Assembly: GCA_000437495.1 (NCBI GenBank)
Contig: FR897836.1
Coordinates: 52,262 to 83,495 of the forward strand
Length of the DNA stretch: 31,234 bases
Direction: 5' to 3'
Origin: Prevotella sp. CAG:485
Lineage (GTDB): Bacteria; Bacteroidota; Bacteroidia; Bacteroidales; Muribaculaceae
In this document: positions 7,570 through 15,309 of the stretch, piece by piece
Layout: each line of letters starts with the position of its first letter
How positions within the stretch are numbered: position 1 is the stretch's first letter
Program-made: the position numbers and the translations under genes
Notes under the pieces: model-generated
What the model saw: only the letters and a program-made list of their open reading frames with translations
Told to the model about the DNA's origin: nothing
The model's database searches: none

Positions 7570-8661
7570 ATGATCTTTAGCAAGAAGAAGTACAGATACT
7601 TGTGGTTGGCCTTGTGTATGGTGCTTGGCGCCGGCACACAGGTCAAGGCTCTGGCCCCGGAACTGACAGCGCGGTTAGACAGCGGCAACTTGCTGATGGG
7701 CAATATGGGTATGTTGCATTTGCAAGTGGTGCTCGACAGGGGACAGAGCTTTAAGTTCCCCGTGTTTGACAGCCCCACGCAAGATGGCCTGATAATGTTG
7801 TTGGGCGACACGGTAGAACTGCGTTCCACATTTAGTCAGGACACCGTGTCGCTGGGCGGACAGCGCATTCAGATAAACTGCCATGTGCCCATGCAGGCAT
7901 TTGTGCCCGGCACTTACCTGTTGCCCTCGATAACCGTGTATGCCGGCAACGACACCGCCAAATCAATGCCTTTAGCACTTAAGGTTACTGGGCCTGACGT
8001 GACGGCAAAAGATTCCATATCGCCCGATATGGGACCTTTGCAGCCGTATTATGAAAAGGGATATCAGGAAACCTTAGACAAGGTGCCTAACCTGATTTAT
8101 TACTACTGGTGGCTGATTGTAATCATAGTCCTTGCCTTAGGATTACTGGTGTGGTGGCTTCTTAAACGCAGCGGCAAGAAAATGCCGTGGAACAAGCCCA
8201 AGCCAGTGATTCCTCCATACGATTTGGCTATGCAGAGGATGCGCAAACTGAGGTCGGGAAATCTGTGCGAACAGGGTCAGGAGAAGCAGTATTACTCAGA
8301 GCTGACCGATATTATGCGCCAGTATCTGTTGGGTCGATTCGGCATCAACGCACTTGAGATGACCTCCGGACAGATTCGTAAGGCAGTGGCCGATTCTGCG
8401 GGAGCAAAAGAGGGTCGCAAGTATGTGGAAGATGTGCTCAATATGGCCGATGTGGTGAAGTTCGCCAAGTTCAAACCGCTTCCCGATGAGAATGTTTCGG
8501 CCTTTGAGAATGTGCTGAAATTTCTGGAACTCACCAAACCTGTTCCCGAAGAGGAACAAGCCGACGACGCCGGTGAAAACGATGGTCAGGAAAAGAAATC
8601 AGACGAAAAGTCAACACCGAAGACACCGGCCGGCAATAACATTAAAAACAGCAAGCCATGA
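7570..8661 (+). CDS. Bat-operon membrane protein, DUF4381-like
   Basis: A 363-residue envelope protein. A signal peptide (about 1-28) leads into a beta-rich outer domain (about 30-165), then one membrane helix (about 175-200, rich in Trp and Tyr), then a cytoplasmic helical domain and a charged Glu/Asp/Lys tail. The inner domain (QYYSELTDIMRQYLLGRFG ... VEDVLNMADVVKFAKFKP) resembles DUF4381 proteins, which occupy this slot in proteobacterial moxR operons, and also the inner tail of BatD further along. Its stop overlaps the batA start (ATGA), showing translational coupling. Membership of the Bat complex is inferred from position and architecture; molecular function is unknown. Confidence 0.75.
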   Translation: MIFSKKKYRYLWLALCMVLGAGTQVKALAPELTARLDSGNLLMGNMGMLHLQVVLDRGQSFKFPVFDSPTQDGLIMLLGDTVELRSTFSQDTVSLGGQRIQINCHVPMQAFVPGTYLLPSITVYAGNDTAKSMPLALKVTGPDVTAKDSISPDMGPLQPYYEKGYQETLDKVPNLIYYYWWLIVIIVLALGLLVWWLLKRSGKKMPWNKPKPVIPPYDLAMQRMRKLRSGNLCEQGQEKQYYSELTDIMRQYLLGRFGINALEMTSGQIRKAVADSAGAKEGRKYVEDVLNMADVVKFAKFKPLPDENVSAFENVLKFLELTKPVPEEEQADDAGENDGQEKKSDEKSTPKTPAGNNIKNSKP

Positions 8662-9632
8662 TTTTTAAATATCCTCATCTATTGTGGCTTCTGACGGTTT
8701 TTGTGCCTCTGATAGCCTACTATATATGGAAAAACCGCAATGCCGACCCATATATAAACGTTTCCACTACGCAAGCCTTCGACGGTATAGGCACATCGTG
8801 GAAAGTCAAGGCCAACCATTTGCTGTTCATTTTGCGCTTGGGGGCCATAGGCTGCCTCATAGTGGCATTGGCCAGGCCGGTGGTCTATGACTCTTCAACC
8901 ACGTCAAGCATTGAAGGTACAGACATAGCTTTGGCCCTTGACATTTCCGGCTCAATGATGACGCCGGATGTGGAGCCTTCGCGCATGACAGCGGCTAAGA
9001 ATGTGGCTGCACGCTTCATCAATGCCCGCGAAAACGACAATATGGCGCTTGTGATTTTTGCCGGAGAGAGCCTTAGTCTGCTCCCGCTCACCAACGACCG
9101 AGCAACGCTGCTTGGAGAGTTGGACCAAGTGCAGACAGGCATGCTTGCCGACGGCACTGCCATTGGCGACGGACTGACGTCGGCCATCAACAGGATTTTG
9201 CCCGGCAAAGCCACCAGCAAGAGCATCATACTAATCACCGACGGCAGTAACAATGCCGGTGATGTGGCGCCTTCGACGGCCGCAGAGATAGCTCGCCAGA
9301 AAGGTATCCGCGTCTACACTATTGGCATTGGCACCAACGGCAGCTTCCGGGTGCGCGATGCTTTCGGCTTTGAGACGAATATGGAAACGCGCATCGACGA
9401 GGCGACGCTGAGAGAGATAGCCTCGAAAACAGGTGGCAAATATTTCCATGCCAAGACCGAGAGTGTGCTTCAGGATGTTTTCGACGAGATTGACCAACTG
9501 GAGAAAACTCGCCTCGATGTGCAGCGGCACACGCGTGCTGACGAAGATTTTATGCCGTGGCTGATTGCGGCAATGTGCTGTGTGGTTATTGAAATTTTGC
9601 TTCGCAACACATTGTTGCGTCGCATACCCTAA
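8658..9632 (+). CDS. batA: BatA, membrane VWA-domain protein
   Basis: A 324-residue inner-membrane protein with a von Willebrand factor A domain. Hydrophobic segments lie at about 8-23 and 55-73 and a third at about 298-317. The VWA domain between them has a complete metal-ion-dependent adhesion site: DISGS (95-99), Thr in DGTAIGDGL (T167) and ITDGS (D195). The aerotolerance link comes from Bacteroides fragilis, where the bat genes were first described. It overlaps the preceding gene by 4 nt, and batB follows after 10 nt. A protein-protein scaffold role with BatB and MoxR is likely but not proven by sequence. Confidence 0.92.
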   Translation: MIFKYPHLLWLLTVFVPLIAYYIWKNRNADPYINVSTTQAFDGIGTSWKVKANHLLFILRLGAIGCLIVALARPVVYDSSTTSSIEGTDIALALDISGSMMTPDVEPSRMTAAKNVAARFINARENDNMALVIFAGESLSLLPLTNDRATLLGELDQVQTGMLADGTAIGDGLTSAINRILPGKATSKSIILITDGSNNAGDVAPSTAAEIARQKGIRVYTIGIGTNGSFRVRDAFGFETNMETRIDEATLREIASKTGGKYFHAKTESVLQDVFDEIDQLEKTRLDVQRHTRADEDFMPWLIAAMCCVVIEILLRNTLLRRIP

Positions 9633-9642
9633 CACGATTACT

Positions 9643-10686
9643 ATGTTTAGCTTCGCATATCCGTTAAACCTTCTTTATCTGCTGATATTACCGGCATTGT
9701 TTCTGGTGTATGTGTGGAGCAGATATTGGCGGCGTAAAGCGTTGAGCCGATTCGGGCGTCCCGAAGAGCTGAAGGAGCTGATGCCTACAGTGTCGGCTTA
9801 TAAGGCGCCTGTGAAAATCACTCTTGAGCTGTTGGCTCTTTGTATGATAATCATAGCTGTGGCGCGTCCGTGGGGCGGGTTGAAAGAGACCTCCATGGAA
9901 AAGAGCGGCATTGAGGTGGTAATAGCCGTTGACGCCTCCAACTCCATGATGGCTCCTATCGACGCCGAACATCCCGGCTCGCAGCGTATGCGCACGGCAA
10001 AACTGATGCTGGAACGGCTGATTGACCGCCTCGATAACGACAGGGTCGGTCTGGTGGTATATGCCGGCAACGCCCACACGCTGATTCCGGTAACAAGCGA
10101 TTTCTTGTCGGCAAAATCATTCCTCAACACCATTGATCCACAACAAATAACGTCGCAGGGCACCAATATTGCGGCCGCTGTGCAGAAATCTATGATGAGC
10201 TTCGGCGGCAAAAAAGACGTTGGCCGGGCAATAATATTGATTACTGATGCGGAGGACTTGGAAGACCGCGAACAGGCTTTAAAGGCGGTGAAAGAGGCCA
10301 CCAAGCAGAATATTCAGGTTGACATTATCGGTGTAGGCTCAACTTCGCCGGTAACCATTCCTACCGCCAACGGATATTTCACAGATGAGAATGGCCAGGT
10401 GGTGAAAACCGCTCTCAACGAAAATCTGGCGGCTGAACTGGCCAAAGCCGGTAACGGCGTGTATGTCAATGCTTCGTCAACTGACGCACTGACCGACTTA
10501 CAGCGTCAGTTGGGCCAGCTGCAACGTAAATCGTTGGAAAGCAGCACTTTGGCTTTGCACGATGAGCTGTTTTACATTTTTGTGTGGATAGCCCTGGCTC
10601 TGTTGGTTGTGGATGTACTGATACTTAACCGACGAATAAGTTGGCTCGACCGCATTAACTTCTTCAAAAAGGAGGTAAAGCAATGA
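9643..10686 (+). CDS. batB: BatB, second membrane VWA-domain protein
   Basis: A 347-residue paralogue of BatA with the same plan: membrane helices at about 7-25 and 57-74, a VWA domain, then a C-terminal helix at about 309-327. The metal site is intact: DASNS (97-101), Thr in QGTNIAAAV (T174) and ITDAED (D202). The open frame extends up to 9565, but the ATG at 9643 is preferred. It gives an N-terminus (MFSFAYPLNLLYLL) that matches BatA (MIFKYPHLLWLL), and it avoids a 68-base overlap with batA. The stop overlaps the batC start by 4 nt (ATGA), so the pair is translationally coupled. Confidence 0.92.
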   Translation: MFSFAYPLNLLYLLILPALFLVYVWSRYWRRKALSRFGRPEELKELMPTVSAYKAPVKITLELLALCMIIIAVARPWGGLKETSMEKSGIEVVIAVDASNSMMAPIDAEHPGSQRMRTAKLMLERLIDRLDNDRVGLVVYAGNAHTLIPVTSDFLSAKSFLNTIDPQQITSQGTNIAAAVQKSMMSFGGKKDVGRAIILITDAEDLEDREQALKAVKEATKQNIQVDIIGVGSTSPVTIPTANGYFTDENGQVVKTALNENLAAELAKAGNGVYVNASSTDALTDLQRQLGQLQRKSLESSTLALHDELFYIFVWIALALLVVDVLILNRRISWLDRINFFKKEVKQ

Positions 10687-11480
10687 AAAGATTCAGTTTC
10701 ATTATAGCGCTGGTTTTCGCGATGCTTTGTTCGTGCAGTAACACGGAAGAAACCACTTCCCAGACAAGCAACCGAGGCGAACGCAGATACATAGCCCAAG
10801 GCAACGAACAATTTGCCAAGGGCAATTATGAGGATGCCATGAACTCTTATCGCGAGGCTCTAAAAGAGAATCCTCAAAGTCCTGAGGCCCTGTTCAATAA
10901 CGGCGTCGCCACCATGGCAGTTGCCCGTGAAAGGATGATAAAGGGCAAGAAGGATGCAGAACAGGATTCCACCACCATGAAGCTGATGGATGAGGCTGTG
11001 CAGAGCTATTCGGCAGTGGCGATGATGCGCGGAAGGGCTACTCCCATAGCGGCTTACGCTTGCTACAACATAGGCAATAATTATTTCCTGACTGAGAAAC
11101 TCGATGAGGCTGAAGCCAGCTATCGCAATGCTCTCCGACTGATGCCCAATTTCAACGAGGCTCGCAGAAACCTGCGCATAACCCAGCTCAAGAAGCAGGA
11201 GAATCAGCAGCAAAATAAAGACAAGAATCAGAATAAAGACCAGAATAAAGATCAGGATAAGGATAAAAACAAGGACAAGGACAAGGATCAGAACAATCAG
11301 GCCCAAAACAAGAATCAACAGCAGCAGCAACAACAACAGCCGCAGGAGAATATGAACCAGCAGACCGCAAACTCTATTCTCAATGCAAATGAGAATAAAG
11401 AGCAGGGCATTCGCAGCCGCATTGATTTGCAGAACAGGCAGCGAAAAGGAGAAAGAGGTCGCAGGGGAAAGAACTGGTAA
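10683..11480 (+). CDS. batC: BatC, TPR lipoprotein with a Lys/Asp/Asn/Gln-rich tail
   Basis: A 265-residue protein. The N-terminus is a lipoprotein-type signal ending LCSC, with C18 as the likely lipidated residue. TPR units follow at about 35-68 and 125-160 (for example YNIGNNYFLTEKLDEAEASYRNAL in two halves), separated by a helical insert. From about 175 to 230 the protein is very low in complexity: a Lys/Asp/Asn/Gln stretch, then poly-Gln. The last residues are basic and end in Trp. BatC proteins elsewhere also pair TPRs with a charged tail. It probably binds partner Bat proteins on the periplasmic side. The low-complexity DNA could change length in steps that keep the frame. Confidence 0.88.
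   Translation: MKRFSFIIALVFAMLCSCSNTEETTSQTSNRGERRYIAQGNEQFAKGNYEDAMNSYREALKENPQSPEALFNNGVATMAVARERMIKGKKDAEQDSTTMKLMDEAVQSYSAVAMMRGRATPIAAYACYNIGNNYFLTEKLDEAEASYRNALRLMPNFNEARRNLRITQLKKQENQQQNKDKNQNKDQNKDQDKDKNKDKDKDQNNQAQNKNQQQQQQQQPQENMNQQTANSILNANENKEQGIRSRIDLQNRQRKGERGRRGKNW
11206..11340 (+). repeat. Imperfect short tandem repeats inside batC
   Basis: The coding strand is made of variants of AAGAAT, AAAGAC, CAGAAT and AAGGAC hexamers and 9-mers, followed by CAG/CAA triplets (about 11318-11340). It is purine-rich and nearly free of T until about 11290. All units are multiples of three, so slippage would lengthen or shorten the protein linker without a frameshift. The longest near-perfect run is AAGGAC repeated about three times near 11271-11286. 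Confidence 0.7.
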
Positions 11481-11508
11481 CAAAGTGATGCCTTAAATTG
11501 CAAAAATC

Positions 11509-13314
11509 ATGACACAAAACATACGCACCCTCCTGCACCGGACCATTATCATGGTTTCGTTGGTGTTCATGGCTCTGTCGGTGAATGCTGCCCAGGTGAA
11601 ACTGAAATTAGGATCTAACGGCAATCCGGTAGTAGGGCAGTCGTTTAACGTCATTGTTGAATTAAACGGCGTCTCCGGGGCTTATCCCGAGAATTATTCC
11701 ATACCTAATGCCAAGATAGTCTACCACTCGTCCTATCAGTCGTCATCATATTCAAATATCAACGGACGGAGCACCTCATCTTCAAGTCAGGGCTACCGAC
11801 TGACAGTGAAATGCTATAAAGCAGGCAAACTGACGCTACCCCCGATTACCATTGGCGGTGTGAGAAGCAACTCACTGTCGATTGACGTGAAGGACAAGAG
11901 GGATGTTTCAGACCCGTATTCAGGCGCTTCTGCAAACCCGGCAGCGGGTAACGCTCCTTCAGGACCGCGTTTTATAGGCAAAGGCAATAAAAACCTCTTC
12001 ATGGTGGCCAATGTGAGCAAAACAACGGCTTACGAGCAAGAGGCGCTGGTGTATACGGTTAAGCTCTATTCATCGTTCGACAATATCCACTTTTTAGGAG
12101 CCTCCGAGGCACCAAAATTCAATGGATTCACTCTTGAGGAAAATAATCCCAAGGTAGAAAGTCTGCACTTTGAATCATACAAAGGCAGGCAATATGCCTG
12201 TGCTGTCATAGCCCGATATATCATTTTTCCGCAAATGAAGGGGAAACTGACTATTCAGGGCAACAGATATACCGTTACGGCAGAAGCACGGCAGGAATTC
12301 TGGGATCCGTTCTGGGGTCCGTTGTCATACGGCAAACCCGTGCAGTTGGTGGTTACGCCAAATAATCTGACAGTTGATGTGCGCGAGCTGCCGAAACCTC
12401 AGCCAGCCGGTTTCAGTGGGGGAGTAGGACAGTTTACCATTCAGGCCTCCATGCCCACACAGCGTCTTGCCACCAACCAGGCTGCCTCAATTGTGTACAC
12501 AATAAAGGGCACCGGAAATATCAAATATGTACAGTTGCCTGACCTTGCCAAAATCTTCCCAAAGGAATTTGAGATTTCCACCCCGTCGCCAACAGTGAAC
12601 GCAACTCCTAACGGCACATCCGTAAGTGGCAGTGTACGTTTCGATTGCTCCATTATGCCGGCAGAACCGGGCAAATATCATATTCCTCCGGTGGAACTGG
12701 TCTATTTCAACCCCAACACCGGGAAATATGAGACGGCTCGTTCTCGCGGGTTCGATGTGGAAGTAACCAAGGGAAAAGCCGGCGGCAATTCGGCCGGTCA
12801 TATCCTGAAGATGGATGAGGAACTGATGCCTGTGGGCAAACTGACATCCTCTCACACCTTCTTCAGCGGGTCGGTAATGTACTGGATGCTCTATGTGATA
12901 GCATTTGTAATCTTTGCCGCCATTCTCTTGGCAATGCTCAACTACCGCAAACGCCATGCCGACACTCAAGGACTGCTTGAACGCCGCGCACGCCGTCTCA
13001 GCGACCGTCTGCTGCGTCACGCACGCAAGAGCCTGAAAATGGGGGCAAGAGACATGTTCTTTGACCAGACGCTTACGGCTCTGTGGGGCTATGCTGCCCA
13101 TAAGATGCGTATGCCGGGCAGCGAGATGCAACGTGCCAACATAGAAGCCAACTTCGCTGAGCATGAGGTGCCTCAAAAGGTAATTGAACGCTTTATCAAC
13201 CTGCTCGACCGGTGCGAAGAGGCTAAATATGCCGGCGCAGGTATCGACATGAACGATGTATATGAGGAGGCCTCGCAAGTGATTCGTGCCATAGATTCCG
13301 ACTTTAAGAAGTAA
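11509..13314 (+). CDS. batD: BatD, oxygen-tolerance family membrane protein
   Basis: A 601-residue BatD-family protein. A signal peptide (about 1-28, ending in NAAQ) leads to several beta-sandwich units with typical phrases such as VGQSFNVIVELNG, LPPITIGGVRSNSLSIDV and YTIKGTGNIKYVQLP. One membrane helix lies at about 457-479. The cytoplasmic tail is basic at first (RKRHADTQ, RRARRLSDRLLRHARK) and then helical. Most of the protein is therefore periplasmic. It sits 28 nt after batC and 4 nt before batE. The tail resembles the tail of the 7570-8661 product, suggesting that the two share an intracellular partner such as MoxR or the DUF58 protein; this is inference. Confidence 0.9.
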   Translation: MTQNIRTLLHRTIIMVSLVFMALSVNAAQVKLKLGSNGNPVVGQSFNVIVELNGVSGAYPENYSIPNAKIVYHSSYQSSSYSNINGRSTSSSSQGYRLTVKCYKAGKLTLPPITIGGVRSNSLSIDVKDKRDVSDPYSGASANPAAGNAPSGPRFIGKGNKNLFMVANVSKTTAYEQEALVYTVKLYSSFDNIHFLGASEAPKFNGFTLEENNPKVESLHFESYKGRQYACAVIARYIIFPQMKGKLTIQGNRYTVTAEARQEFWDPFWGPLSYGKPVQLVVTPNNLTVDVRELPKPQPAGFSGGVGQFTIQASMPTQRLATNQAASIVYTIKGTGNIKYVQLPDLAKIFPKEFEISTPSPTVNATPNGTSVSGSVRFDCSIMPAEPGKYHIPPVELVYFNPNTGKYETARSRGFDVEVTKGKAGGNSAGHILKMDEELMPVGKLTSSHTFFSGSVMYWMLYVIAFVIFAAILLAMLNYRKRHADTQGLLERRARRLSDRLLRHARKSLKMGARDMFFDQTLTALWGYAAHKMRMPGSEMQRANIEANFAEHEVPQKVIERFINLLDRCEEAKYAGAGIDMNDVYEEASQVIRAIDSDFKK

Positions 13315-13318
13315 CAAC

Positions 13319-14113
13319 ATGCAACGTATAATGATAATAGCATTAGCTCTGCTGTGCATGATTCCGGCAGCTGCTGAAAATGTTTCCACAGCCGATTCGC
13401 TTTACAACAAAAAGCAATATGAGGAGGCTTTAAGGGTGTATCAGGACGTGCAAAAAGAGGGTCTCACATCGGCTGCCATGCTCTATAACATGGGTAATGC
13501 CGCTGTAAAATGCGACCATTACGGCGAGGCTATGGTGGCTTACCAGAAGGCTCAATCTATGGACCCGGGAAACTCCCGGATTCGCAACAACATAGAGTAT
13601 CTGCAGCAGAAGGTCTTTGACCGCAACAATGCCAAATTAGGCGGCAGAAAAGGCGATGTAACGCCCGACGAACCTTCGGGATTGTCCGCACTCTGGTACA
13701 ATATTACCGGCTGTGTAAACCCCAATCTGTGGGGCACTCTCGCATTCGGCTTTTTCGTCTTGTTGTTGGCAGGAGTGTTGTGTTACTTCCTCTGCGGCAA
13801 TGTTTTGGTGCGCAAGATAGGATTTTTCTCCGCCATTGGCTGCGTGGCTCTGACCATCATCTTCGGCTGTTTTACCGTTGGAGCGCGAAATCACTGGGCC
13901 AACAGACAGATATGTGTGGTAACGGCGTTTGAGTCAACACCGTTGCCTAAACCCGACAAAGAAGAAAAGAGCACCCTGACACCTCTTGTTGCCGGAACTC
14001 TTTTGTCGACACCAGAAACCGATACGCCAACACCCGAAGGCTGGGTCTTTGTACGCCTCAATGCCACCACAGCCGGTTATGTGCCTGCCGAAGAGGTTAC
14101 CGTAATAAAATAA
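13319..14113 (+). CDS. batE: BatE, TPR and SH3-like membrane protein
   Basis: A 264-residue protein with a signal peptide (about 1-20) and two TPR units in the first 100 residues (ADSLYNKKQYEEALRVYQDV, MLYNMGNAAVKCDHYGEAMV). Two membrane helices follow at about 137-160 and 163-190, then a C-terminal SH3-like domain (GTLLSTPE ... GWVFVRLNATTAGYVPAEEV). This is the standard BatE arrangement. It closes the Bat operon; no clear hairpin terminator follows within the 50 nt before the next gene. TPR and SH3-like parts suggest binding of other Bat proteins or of peptidoglycan, but no ligand can be read from the sequence. Confidence 0.88.
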   Translation: MQRIMIIALALLCMIPAAAENVSTADSLYNKKQYEEALRVYQDVQKEGLTSAAMLYNMGNAAVKCDHYGEAMVAYQKAQSMDPGNSRIRNNIEYLQQKVFDRNNAKLGGRKGDVTPDEPSGLSALWYNITGCVNPNLWGTLAFGFFVLLLAGVLCYFLCGNVLVRKIGFFSAIGCVALTIIFGCFTVGARNHWANRQICVVTAFESTPLPKPDKEEKSTLTPLVAGTLLSTPETDTPTPEGWVFVRLNATTAGYVPAEEVTVIK

Positions 14114-14163
14114 AAGTCTTTTCAGGACCTTTTGTACCAAGGCTTTGAAACACGGCAAGTAAA

Positions 14164-14574
14164 GTGGATATTGGCACGATAATCGACTTGGTTATGTCGT
14201 TTCCAAGCGTTACCATGCGCTCGCCTTACGGACCAGATACCCTGACTCTTGAAATATTCAACAAGCAATTTTGCCTGATGGATTTATCAGGAGAATGGAA
14301 CTTTTACAGCCTTAAGTGCGATCCGGAACTGTCGATGATTCTCAGGTCTAAATACCCGGCAATAAAACCTGCGTATCATCTGAACAAGAAGCATTGGAGC
14401 TCGGTAGAATTCAATTTTGCCGACGTCAACTTCCACAAAGCCATTTTGTATCACGCATATTTGCAGACCCTGAAATGTATGCCTAAGAAGTATTCCGTGT
14501 CCCTTTTCGGCACCTATCCCATATTCATGTCCGAATACGACGAAGCCCTTGCCTCCGTGCTTCAATTCCACTGA
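14164..14574 (+). CDS. MmcQ/YjbR-like protein, GTG start
   Basis: A 136-residue cytoplasmic protein of the MmcQ/YjbR family, which has a double-wing fold and uncertain function. The family core is clear: FCLMDLSGEWNFYSLKC, then DPELS ... YPAIKPAYHLNKKHW. The GTG start at 14164 is chosen because it aligns with the usual family N-terminus, whereas the first ATG (14194) would remove helix 1; an in-frame stop at 14146-14148 excludes an earlier start. About 24 residues follow the normal end of the family (SLFGTYPIFMSEYDEALAS), a small extension of unknown meaning. It lies 50 nt after batE on the same strand, but no functional link is known. Confidence 0.78.
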   Translation: MDIGTIIDLVMSFPSVTMRSPYGPDTLTLEIFNKQFCLMDLSGEWNFYSLKCDPELSMILRSKYPAIKPAYHLNKKHWSSVEFNFADVNFHKAILYHAYLQTLKCMPKKYSVSLFGTYPIFMSEYDEALASVLQFH

Positions 14575-14601
14575 CCCCTCATTCCGATAAACATTAGACT
14601 A

Positions 14602-14625
14602 TTAAGCCTAAAGAAAAAGGCCTAA
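14602..14625 (-). terminator. Weak hairpin between convergent genes
   Basis: On the - strand TTAGGCC pairs with GGCTTAA (seven pairs, one G-U). On the + strand the same arms carry an A-C mismatch, so the RNA of the lipoprotein gene would fold better. There is no good T-run after it. It is probably the end of the - strand transcript and perhaps also used by the + strand gene. Confidence 0.35.
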
Positions 14626-14648
14626 AATTGAGCGCAAAAAACGCAGCT

Positions 14649-15128
14649 TTATTCCAAGTTGATGTCTGAACGACGACGGAATTGGATCATGCTGTTATCA
14701 CCGTTGGTATTGAATTGCCACCACATATAGTTGTCAGTTAATTTTACAACTTTGAATGGATAAAATCCATCCCAAATATCATCGCTATCAAGGTCGCCCT
14801 GACATACAAGATATAATAAAGGCTGATTATTCTCTACTTCTCGAATGACCCAGGTAAAAGCTTTGTCATGTAACGGAGTACCATTAACAGTGATAAAATA
14901 TGTTGTTATATATCCCTGATAATCACCATCTCCAGGGTTAATCTGAGCCGATACTATATTTAGAATGCAATCCCTTGGGAGGACATCCTGGTTGCCCTGA
15001 TAGACAACTTCCCAAGTACCGGTGAAGGTGCCCAAATTTATTGGCTTTACATCATCGCCGGAATCGTTACAACCCGTCATTATAAATGATAGAAGTGGCA
15101 AAATCAGAAGTAATAGATACTTGTTCAT
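14649..15128 (-). CDS. Small lipoprotein of unknown function
   Basis: A 159-residue protein. The N-terminus is a lipoprotein signal (MNKYLLLLILPLLSFIMTGC) with C20 as the lipidation site, followed by acidic NDSGDD, a pattern seen in surface-exposed Bacteroidetes lipoproteins. The body opens with GTFTGTWEVVYQG, the start of a lipocalin-like beta-barrel, and is beta-strand rich with many aromatic residues (YMWWQF). No enzymatic motif is seen. A strong terminator separates it from the GLUG-repeat gene upstream, so it needs its own promoter; no convincing TAnnTTTG box was found in the gap. Being adjacent to a large surface protein may be coincidental. Confidence 0.75.
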   Translation of the reverse strand: MNKYLLLLILPLLSFIMTGCNDSGDDVKPINLGTFTGTWEVVYQGNQDVLPRDCILNIVSAQINPGDGDYQGYITTYFITVNGTPLHDKAFTWVIREVENNQPLLYLVCQGDLDSDDIWDGFYPFKVVKLTDNYMWWQFNTNGDNSMIQFRRRSDINLE

Positions 15129-15255
15129 GATAATGGGTGTTTGATTGTTTAACGGATTTGTAAAACGTTTATTGACTCAGAATGCAACAACATCCCTTTT
15201 CCCCTTCATGATCTTGGATCGCTTAGGTTTAGAGAATTGCATCAATGAAGGCATC

Positions 15256-15288
15256 AAAAAGCGGAGCACCCGGGTAGATGCTCCGCTT
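15256..15288 (-). terminator. Intrinsic terminator of the GLUG-repeat gene
   Basis: A perfect 10-bp stem (15279-15288 with 15259-15268) and a 10-nt loop, followed on the - strand by a T-run over 15260-15256. The GC-rich stem core and T-run make a textbook intrinsic terminator. It lies 21 nt after the stop codon of the 2058-residue gene. Confidence 0.88.
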
Positions 15289-15309
15289 GATGATTAAGTG
15301 GGTAGGTGG

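Noticed and set aside
9565..9642. Longer N-terminus for BatB
   Set aside because: It would overlap batA by 68 bases and add a Cys-rich stretch unlike BatB proteins; the ATG at 9643 matches the BatA N-terminus.
12487..13389. 300-codon frame on the - strand opposite batD/batE
   Set aside because: It is the antisense shadow of well-recognised genes and is rich in His/Cys/Arg with no domain pattern.
14575..14648. dif recombination site at the strand switch
   Set aside because: No 28-base dif-like palindrome was seen; the inverted repeat present is short and looks like a terminator.
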